A stretch of 12,736 nucleotides of DNA from assembly GCA_943324925.2 (NCBI GenBank), contig CALPNL020000038.1, forward strand, positions 1 to 12,736, read 5' to 3'. The stretch is from Chitinophaga pinensis (GTDB lineage Bacteria; Bacteroidota; Bacteroidia; Flavobacteriales; Flavobacteriaceae). Shown here piece after piece: positions 6,684 to 12,736 of the stretch (within the stretch, counting starts at the first letter, position 1; each line of letters starts with the position of its first letter). The notes beneath the pieces are model-generated. The model saw only the letters and a list, made by a program, of their open reading frames with translations, made no database searches and was not told the origin of the DNA. The translations under genes were made by a program, and so were the position numbers.

Positions 6684-9600
6684 TTAGTTTTTGATAATTT
6701 TTTGAGAATAATTTAAGTCCTCTCCGGATATTCTAAGTACATAAATTCCAGATTCTACCGCTTTTAAATCAATAGTTTTTTCTGAATTAAACAATTCGTT
6801 TTTAGTAGAATAAACTTCTCTTCCGTTCAAATCAACCACTTGAATAGATACTTTTCCAGCGTATTGATTGCTGTTTATAGTAAACAACCCATTGGAAGGA
6901 TTTGGAGAAATTACGATCCCTTTTTTATTTGAAAAATCTTCATTTGCCAAAGTACCTGAAGTAAATAATCCAGAGAAAACGCCTCTTCCATAAGTTGAAG
7001 CATAAACCGCATTGTCATTTCTTAAATCCATATCGGTAACTTTCACATTACTCATTCCGTTGTAGGATTGGAACCACACCGGAGAAGTGGTGTTGAAAGT
7101 AGTAGTGTACCAAACGCCAAGTTCAGTACCAACAATTACCTCGTTTAGTTTTAATGGGTTTTGCAAAATACATTTCACAGGCATATCTGGTAAGTTACCT
7201 TCTTTGTTTTGCCAGGTTATTCCACGATCGGCGCTATACCAAATGCTAACCACATTATAATTATGAAAAGTTACAAAAATATCATTTTCTGATTGACCAA
7301 ATTCAACATCTGAAACACTTCCAACAAAACTTGGTCCAGTTATGTCTGTCCAAGTTACTGTAGCGGCATTTGCATTTAGCGATAGCAATACTTTTCCATT
7401 TCTAAAACCTGCCAACAAAGTTGTTGCTGTAGCAGCAGTTGAGTATTTAGAAACTGTTAATGCTGTTGGAGAACTTGTCATTAAAGTGGAGTTGGTTAAA
7501 GTCGTCTTTGTTACTGTACCTGTTTTTAAATTAGTATATCTTCTAATTCCATAAACTGGCGTAGCCCCAGGGACAGTATAGTCAGAAAACAAAATGTCTT
7601 TACCAGAATCTAGAGCCATTGGACAAATAAAAGCACCATTAGAGGTAGTTTCTGTATTAATTACTCTAGTTGCACCAGCCGTAGTTCTATAATTAATTCT
7701 TTGGTTATATACATAGTTAGTAATAAAATAATTATCTGTACCTTGATCAAACATTGAGGCTGCACCATCACCTCCTTGGGCTTCAACACTAGCATTCTCC
7801 CCAGTGGAAACGCCACCAAAGTACTGTGAACCATTATCTTGTGCTCCAGCTACAAAATAGTCTCCAGAGCCAATACTTGTTGGCCCTACTCCCACGGTAT
7901 AAAACTGAGTTACATTAAATCCATTATTTCTAGAATCTATACCTGAGCTACTTGTAGTGGTCGATAAACTTCCACCATAATATACGCCCCCATCATTCCC
8001 AAAAAGTGCTATATTTGAATTTCCTGGCTTGAAGGTCATTGCATGTTGATCAGAGTGAACATTAGTAGTCCAATTTGAAATTGCTGCCCAAGAATTTCCT
8101 CCATCCGGTGATCTATATAAATCGATTCCTCCTACATAAATGATTTGGTCGTTACTTGGATCTGCTTCAATCATTAAATCATACCAAGCCTGGCCTCCTG
8201 TAAATCCATAGGTTGTTTCTCTAGTTTCATTTCCAACTGGTAAAGGCATAATGGTTGATGTTGCAAAACCATCAGTTGTTTTTATTATTTGTACTTCTAC
8301 GGTATCAGTTGTAGTAGCTTGGTTTAATTGTGCTAACACATAAATAAGATTAGGGTTTGATGCTGAAGTTTCAATTTCAATCCTTTCTCCACCGCCATTT
8401 CCAGTTACAGTATACTTATCAATAAAAGTTGCTCCTCCGTCAGTTGAACAAAAAACTTTTCCACCGCCTTCAGAAAAAGCAAAACTGTTTTTAGTTGAAA
8501 CCCAAATTTTATTATCAGCACCAATTTCAATATCATTAGGACAATATTTATTTTGATTTGACGTAAGCGGCATATTTAATTGCGTCCAATTGGCACCTCC
8601 ATTGATAGATTTATAGACACCAAAGGCATCAGAACCCATATAAGTAGTTGAATTTGCTGCGCCATAATAAGAATCGGCTGCAGCCACTAACACCTCGGAT
8701 ACTCCTGCATTATTTCTAACCACAATTTTATTTATATGTTGTATTCCAGGGACTAAACTACCGGTTATTAATCCAGTACTGCTTGGATTTAAAGTTGCGT
8801 TGACGGCACCAGAAGCTAATGCAGCTTCCAATATATCTCCGTCAGCTTGAGAAATCATGACCGATGGGATAGTAATTGAGGGATCCGTTCCTCCGATTGC
8901 TGCTGGCGGACCAGGAACATTATTCATAATTATTACTGCAATAGCCCCTGCATTTTGTGCATTTAATACTTTTACTGCAAACGTACATGATCCTCTTCTT
9001 ATCAACGCTATTTTTCCATTAACAGCTGCTGCATTTGTAAATCCAACGCATCCAATGGTTGGAGTGGCTGAGCCATCTGATACTAAAACAATATTCGATG
9101 TTATTGGCGCCGTGATGGTTGGACCAAAAGATAAATTAGGGAAGCAGGGGTAATTTCCTGCCGCTACAGAAGGGCTATTTACACTTACATTACTTGCTGA
9201 CTGAAAAGTGGTAGCGCCGGTTACCCCACCGAGAACTTTAGTCCAAGTTACCCCTCTATTAACTGATTTCCATACTCCGTTTCCACTAGCATCTCCAGCG
9301 GTGTAACATTCTCCAGTTCCAACATAAAAAATATTGGTATTATTTGGATCGAAAGCAAGGCAAGAAACATTTAAATTATCTGCAATGTTAACTCTAGTCC
9401 AAATAGATCCTGAGTTTGAAATTGCAGTATTTTTCCATAAACCACCACTTACACCACCTGCAAAAACAGTTTCACGAGTTGGGTCGTTTGGATCAAACAT
9501 AATTGCTCTTGTTCGTCCTCCAACATTTGTTGGACCTCTTTCAACCCAGCTATTATCTACCGCATCTCCAGGAACTCTACCAGAAGCAAGCAGACGTTGT

Positions 9601-9941
9601 CTTTCTTCTAATAATTCTTTTCTAATTATTTCTAAATTTTCTGGGGTAGGCCTACCTAAAACAGGATTCATTGTCAATTCCCACTCGTTTTCATAATATT
9701 TATTTGGCGGAACACCATTAGGTCTGTCGTTTGGTTGTGTTGCGTTTTTTGTTTTTAAAAAGGGGCTATGGTCTTGATAATAGGCCAATTTTTTTCTTAA
9801 TTCAATTGTTTTTTTGCTAGGCTTCTCTTTTTTGTTTTTTTCAATTGTCACGGAAAACTCCTTATCTTTTTTTTCTGATTGAGAAAAACCTGACGCGACA
9901 AACAAAAGCGATAGAATTGAAACTAGTAGTTTATTTTTCAT
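6684..9941 (-). CDS. T9SS-exported BNR/Asp-box beta-propeller protein with inserted PA domain
   Basis: This is a 1085-residue cell-surface or secreted protein of unknown specific function. Residues 1-21 are a signal peptide (MKNKLLVSILSLLF, then VASGFSQ), followed by a Lys-rich, probably flexible region. At 132-169 is the family block WVERGPTNVGGRTR...GGVSGGLWK that opens a sortilin/BNR-like propeller. Asp-box motifs (SxDxGxxW type) recur near 226, 445, 499, 611 and 903. At about 260-385 a protease-associated (PA) domain is inserted: GKIALIRRGSCTF, then NAQNAGAIAVIIMNN. Residues 1011-1085 are a T9SS type A sorting domain (ISPNPSNGLF, VVDLNGREVYS, GIYVLRI). I see no protease or glycosidase active site, so binding or adhesion is as plausible as catalysis. 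The start at 9941 is preferred over the upstream ATG at 9986, because that extension would bury the signal peptide and lies upstream of the predicted transcription start. Confidence 0.88.
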   Translation of the reverse strand: MKNKLLVSILSLLFVASGFSQSEKKDKEFSVTIEKNKKEKPSKKTIELRKKLAYYQDHSPFLKTKNATQPNDRPNGVPPNKYYENEWELTMNPVLGRPTPENLEIIRKELLEERQRLLASGRVPGDAVDNSWVERGPTNVGGRTRAIMFDPNDPTRETVFAGGVSGGLWKNTAISNSGSIWTRVNIADNLNVSCLAFDPNNTNIFYVGTGECYTAGDASGNGVWKSVNRGVTWTKVLGGVTGATTFQSASNVSVNSPSVAAGNYPCFPNLSFGPTITAPITSNIVLVSDGSATPTIGCVGFTNAAAVNGKIALIRRGSCTFAVKVLNAQNAGAIAVIIMNNVPGPPAAIGGTDPSITIPSVMISQADGDILEAALASGAVNATLNPSSTGLITGSLVPGIQHINKIVVRNNAGVSEVLVAAADSYYGAANSTTYMGSDAFGVYKSINGGANWTQLNMPLTSNQNKYCPNDIEIGADNKIWVSTKNSFAFSEGGGKVFCSTDGGATFIDKYTVTGNGGGERIEIETSASNPNLIYVLAQLNQATTTDTVEVQIIKTTDGFATSTIMPLPVGNETRETTYGFTGGQAWYDLMIEADPSNDQIIYVGGIDLYRSPDGGNSWAAISNWTTNVHSDQHAMTFKPGNSNIALFGNDGGVYYGGSLSTTTSSSGIDSRNNGFNVTQFYTVGVGPTSIGSGDYFVAGAQDNGSQYFGGVSTGENASVEAQGGDGAASMFDQGTDNYFITNYVYNQRINYRTTAGATRVINTETTSNGAFICPMALDSGKDILFSDYTVPGATPVYGIRRYTNLKTGTVTKTTLTNSTLMTSSPTALTVSKYSTAATATTLLAGFRNGKVLLSLNANAATVTWTDITGPSFVGSVSDVEFGQSENDIFVTFHNYNVVSIWYSADRGITWQNKEGNLPDMPVKCILQNPLKLNEVIVGTELGVWYTTTFNTTSPVWFQSYNGMSNVKVTDMDLRNDNAVYASTYGRGVFSGLFTSGTLANEDFSNKKGIVISPNPSNGLFTINSNQYAGKVSIQVVDLNGREVYSTKNELFNSEKTIDLKAVESGIYVLRISGEDLNYSQKIIKN

Positions 9942-9967
9942 AATGGGAATTTGAATATTTAAGATTG

Positions 9968-9998
9968 TAAAGATAAGGGATATCATTTATTTTTTCAA
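9968..9998 (-). promoter_or_regulatory. Promoter of the BNR/T9SS gene
   Basis: On the minus strand TTG (9998-9996), 20 bases, TATCTTTA (9975-9968) matches the Bacteroidota consensus except for the last base of the -7 box. Transcription would begin near 9961, giving about 20 bases of leader before the ATG at 9941. That start point is downstream of the alternative ATG at 9986, which therefore would not be on the mRNA. Confidence 0.5.
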
Positions 9999-10024
9999 AT
10001 AATTGAATTGTAATAGATTAATAT

Positions 10025-11368
10025 TTAACTTTTTGACGCATTAATTGTATTAAATAAGATATAGGCATTTCCGTCAGTTAGCAGAGAAATAAAGTGACAA
10101 ATATGAAGTAATCTATCGTATAAATTGTCTTTATCAACTCTGAATTTTTCAGGAAGCAATTGTAAAACTAGACTGTCAAAATTAGATGCTTTCCCTTCAT
10201 AGTTATTATTGAAAGCGGTAGTAAATTTATCTAGTAGCGTATTAATTATTTGATAACCTGTAAGTTCTTTTTCAATTACTTCGCGGCTTTTGTAAATCTT
10301 TTTCACACTCAATTTAATAATATCATCCATTTGTGCTTTGTATTTACTTTTATCGGTAAGTGCATGCGGAAATTTTCCGTTTAAAATTGCTTCCTCATTT
10401 TCAATAAATACATTTACTGCATCATTTATTAAACTACCGATTGCAATGGCACGCAAATAACTTATTCGATCTTCTTTAGAAGTTAATGTATTGTATTTAT
10501 TGGTATCAATACTGTCTTTCACCAAATTAATTAGGTATTCCAAAGCATAATCTTCAGAAACCAAACCAAGGTTGATCCCATCTTCAAAATCAATTATGGT
10601 GTAGCAAATATCATCTGCTGCTTCAACTAAATAAGCTAAAGGATGCCTTTCAAAACCGACATCTTTTCCTGACTTATTTGGAATCATCCCTAATTCAGTG
10701 GCAACCTCTTTAAAAAAGGCCACATCCGATTGGAAAAAACCATATTTTTTATCGGCAATTGCTGAGGTTGGTTTTTTAGGCAAACTTTCTTTTGGGTATT
10801 TCATAAATGCACCTAAGGTAGCATAGGAAATCCTCAAACCACCATCATTTCCTGGTCTTGAGCTGGTTAAAACAGAAAATCCGTTGGCATTTCCTTCAAA
10901 ATCTATTAAGTCTTGCCATTCTTTATCGGTTAATTTGGCTTTGTATTTTTGTCCGTTTCCAATTGAAAAATACTCCCCAATTGCTTTTTCACCTGAATGA
11001 CCAAAAGGCGGATTTCCAATGTCGTGAGCTAAAGAAGCTGCGGCTACTATTGCTCCAAAATCATTCATTTCAAAACCATGAATTTCATTTAAATAGGGAT
11101 ATTTTTCTATTATTTTCTTTCCAACCAATCGCCCTATGGAACGTCCAACTACCGAAACTTCTAGGCTATGGGTTAACCTAGTGTGAACAAAATCCGTTTT
11201 AGACATTGGGATTACTTGCGTTTTATCTTGTAAACTTCGAAATGCCGATGAAAATATAATTCGGTCGTAATCGACTTCAAATCCTAGACGGGTGTCGTCT
11301 TGTTCTTTACGCAAACGCTTAAAATTGTCTCCTTGTCTTTTTAGCGATAATAATTCTTCCCACTTCAT
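10025..11368 (-). CDS. dgt: Deoxyguanosinetriphosphate triphosphohydrolase-family protein (dGTPase)
   Basis: This is a 447-residue HD-domain hydrolase, predicted to cleave dGTP (or other dNTPs) to the nucleoside and tripolyphosphate, so limiting dNTP pools in the cytosol. Near the N-terminus is the family block DYDRIIFSSAFRSLQDKTQV, with R44 and Q48 in the substrate region. The metal site is present: RLTHSLEV (H67), LAHDIGNPPFGHSGE (H115, D116) and EAADDI (D252 or D253). I start at 11368 (MKWEELLSLKRQGD), the usual N-terminus in related proteins. The frame opens 12 codons earlier at an ATG at 11404, but a -7-like TATTTTG (11408-11402) overlaps that codon. It is divergent from metG. The BNR gene follows 83 bases downstream on the same strand but has its own promoter. 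No terminator is visible between them, so read-through is possible. The exact dNTP preference cannot be told. Confidence 0.93.
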   Translation of the reverse strand: MKWEELLSLKRQGDNFKRLRKEQDDTRLGFEVDYDRIIFSSAFRSLQDKTQVIPMSKTDFVHTRLTHSLEVSVVGRSIGRLVGKKIIEKYPYLNEIHGFEMNDFGAIVAAASLAHDIGNPPFGHSGEKAIGEYFSIGNGQKYKAKLTDKEWQDLIDFEGNANGFSVLTSSRPGNDGGLRISYATLGAFMKYPKESLPKKPTSAIADKKYGFFQSDVAFFKEVATELGMIPNKSGKDVGFERHPLAYLVEAADDICYTIIDFEDGINLGLVSEDYALEYLINLVKDSIDTNKYNTLTSKEDRISYLRAIAIGSLINDAVNVFIENEEAILNGKFPHALTDKSKYKAQMDDIIKLSVKKIYKSREVIEKELTGYQIINTLLDKFTTAFNNNYEGKASNFDSLVLQLLPEKFRVDKDNLYDRLLHICHFISLLTDGNAYILFNTINASKS

Positions 11369-11477
11369 TTTTAGATAGCTTTGGTTCAATTCACGAATAT
11401 ACAAAATACGATTGAAGTTCCTAATTGCTATTTATATTAATAAAAAAATAAAAAAGCGATTCCGTAAATCTAGCTAC

Positions 11478-11507
11478 TTGTCCCTAACATAAAATATCTT
11501 ATTTTTG
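11478..11507 (+). promoter_or_regulatory. metG promoter
   Basis: TTG (11478-11480), 19 bases, TATTTTTG (11500-11507) matches the Bacteroidota consensus fully in both boxes and spacing. Transcription should start near 11512, giving a leader of about 38 bases. That leader is too short for a T-box and shows no strong hairpin. Confidence 0.75.
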
Positions 11508-11549
11508 CATCTATTCTTGGCTGGTTTCAAGGATTTCAAAATTACAATT

Positions 11550-12736
11550 ATGATACAAAATCCTAAAAGATATACCATAACAGCAGCGTTGCCTTATACC
11601 AATGGCCCAATCCATATTGGTCATTTGGCTGGTGTCTACGTGCCTTCAGATATTTATTCCCGATATTTAAGATTACAAGACAAAGACGTTTTGTTTGTTT
11701 GTGGAAGCGACGAACACGGTGTTGCAATTTCAATGAAAGCTAAAAAAGAAGGGGTAACGCCTCAGGAAATCATTGATAAATACGATGGAATAATTCGTCA
11801 ATCGTTTATTGATTTTGGAATTTCTTTTGATAATTATTCAAGAACGTCATCGAAAATTCACCACGATACCGCTTCTGAATTTTTCAAAAAATTATATGAT
11901 AATGGCGACTTTATCGAGCAAGTAACCGAACAATTGTATGACGCTAAAGCCAATCAATTTTTGGCAGATCGATTTGTTACTGGAACTTGCCCAAAATGCG
12001 GTCATGAAGAAGCCTATGGCGACCAATGTGAAAAATGCGGATCTACCTTAAATGCTACTGATTTAATAAATCCAAAATCAACAATTACAGGGGAAATACC
12101 CGTTTTAAAATCTACAAAACATTGGTTTTTACCTTTGGATCGTTACGATGCTTTTTTGAGAGAATGGATTTTAGTTGGTCATAAAAACGATTGGAAACCA
12201 AATGTTTACGGACAAGTAAAATCTTGGATTGATAGTGGTCTAGAACCTCGAGCGGTTACCAGAGATTTAGATTGGGGAATTGATGTGCCTGTTGAAGGCG
12301 CTGAAGGCAAAAAATTATACGTGTGGTTTGATGCCCCAATCGGATATATTTCAGCTTCCAAAGAATGGGCTGCGAGAGAAGGAAAAGATTGGGAACCGTA
12401 TTGGAAAAATGAAGATACTAAACTGGTACACTTCATAGGAAAAGACAATATTGTATTTCATTGTATTATTTTTCCTGCGATGTTAAAAGCGGAAGGAAGT
12501 TATATTATGCCGGATAATGTTCCAGCAAATGAATTCTTGAATTTGGAAGGGGATAAATTATCGACTTCAAAAAACTGGGCGGTTTGGTTACATGAATACT
12601 TGCTTGATTTTCCAAATCAACAAGATGTTTTGAGATATGCATTGACGTCTAATGCACCAGAAACTAAGGATAACGATTTTACTTGGAAAGATTTTCAAGC
12701 GAGAAATAACAATGAATTGGTTGCGATTTTTGGGAA
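11550..12736 (+). CDS. metG: Methionyl-tRNA synthetase, 3' end cut by window edge
   Basis: MetG charges tRNA-Met with methionine in the cytosol, an essential step for initiation and elongation. From the ATG at 11550 the frame is open for 395 codons to the right edge. The class I catalytic core is clear: YTNGPIHIGHLAG with HIGH at 22-25, CGSDEHG, four zinc-knuckle cysteines at 147, 150, 160 and 163 (CPKCG and CEKCG), the region WDxGIDVPV-like at DLDWGIDVPVEG, YVWFDAPIGYIS, HFIGKDNIVFHCIIFPAML, and KLSTS (336-340), the variant of KMSKS. The four cysteines mark the MetG1, zinc-containing type. Full-length relatives are, as I recall, about 690 residues, so the anticodon-binding and any C-terminal tRNA-binding domain lie beyond the edge. 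The gene has its own promoter and is divergent from dgt. Confidence 0.97.
   Translation, partial: MIQNPKRYTITAALPYTNGPIHIGHLAGVYVPSDIYSRYLRLQDKDVLFVCGSDEHGVAISMKAKKEGVTPQEIIDKYDGIIRQSFIDFGISFDNYSRTSSKIHHDTASEFFKKLYDNGDFIEQVTEQLYDAKANQFLADRFVTGTCPKCGHEEAYGDQCEKCGSTLNATDLINPKSTITGEIPVLKSTKHWFLPLDRYDAFLREWILVGHKNDWKPNVYGQVKSWIDSGLEPRAVTRDLDWGIDVPVEGAEGKKLYVWFDAPIGYISASKEWAAREGKDWEPYWKNEDTKLVHFIGKDNIVFHCIIFPAMLKAEGSYIMPDNVPANEFLNLEGDKLSTSKNWAVWLHEYLLDFPNQQDVLRYALTSNAPETKDNDFTWKDFQARNNNELVAIFG

Noticed and set aside
9334..9696. A 120-codon open frame on the plus strand opposite the BNR/T9SS gene, and similar shorter ones at 1811-2140, 8857-9153 and 10858-11181.
   Set aside because: Each lies antisense to a gene with clear domains and shows no recognisable motif, promoter or family composition, so they are chance shadows.
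9942..9986. A 15-codon N-terminal extension of the BNR/T9SS protein from the ATG at 9986.
   Set aside because: It would precede a normal signal peptide with extra hydrophobic residues, and it lies upstream of the predicted transcription start near 9961.
11369..11404. A 12-codon extension of dgt from the ATG at 11404.
   Set aside because: The residues MYIRELNQSYLK do not resemble the family N-terminus, which begins with a MKWEELLSLKRQGD-like block, and a -7-like box overlaps the upstream ATG.
11428..11456. A/T-rich tract between dgt and metG as a terminator or replication-related element.
   Set aside because: It has no paired stem and no repeated boxes; it lies between two divergent promoters, where AT-rich DNA is expected.

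Overview
The window looks like an ordinary stretch of chromosome from a member of the Bacteroidota, most likely family Flavobacteriaceae and close to Flavobacterium. The evidence is AT-rich DNA, promoters of the Bacteroidota type (TTG, 17-23 bases, TAnnTTTG), no Shine-Dalgarno-like sequence where starts were examined, an outer-membrane TonB receptor with an N-terminal CarboxypepD_reg-like domain, and a secreted protein ending in a type IX secretion (T9SS) sorting domain. I found no rRNA, tRNA, CRISPR array, insertion sequence, phage gene or attachment site.

Layout. 1-2812 (minus): a large TonB-dependent receptor, cut by the left edge just before its C-terminus. 2813-3137: a divergent intergenic region with a promoter for each side. 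3138-4247 (plus): a secreted endonuclease/exonuclease/phosphatase-fold protein, followed by a hairpin terminator shared with the convergent deaminase gene. 4299-4742 (minus): a TadA-type deaminase. 4743-4866: a divergent control region with phased direct repeats, a 16-bp palindrome and the dxs promoter. 4867-6630 (plus): dxs, ending at a second bidirectional terminator. 6684-9941 (minus): a very long exported beta-propeller (BNR/Asp-box) protein with an inserted PA domain and a T9SS tail. 10025-11368 (minus): a dGTPase-family HD hydrolase. 11550 to the right edge (plus): metG, truncated.

How the genes fit together. Four genes are housekeeping or metabolic: tadA (tRNA wobble inosine), dxs (first step of the MEP isoprenoid pathway, also feeding thiamine and pyridoxal), dgt (dNTP pool control) and metG (Met-tRNA synthesis). 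Three are cell-envelope or secreted: the TonB receptor, the divergent exported nuclease-fold protein and the T9SS cargo. The receptor and nuclease may form a nutrient-scavenging unit, for example for nucleic acid or phosphate, but substrate is not readable from sequence. Genes alternate in strand and most have their own promoter, so there is little operon structure.

Nothing here is a clearly undescribed system. The points most worth a second look are the tadA-dxs control region (helically phased 12-bp repeats, a palindrome inside the promoter, and a predicted leaderless dxs mRNA), the PA-domain insertion in the T9SS protein, and the receptor/nuclease pair. Several starts were moved inward from the longest open frame, with the reasons given in each entry.
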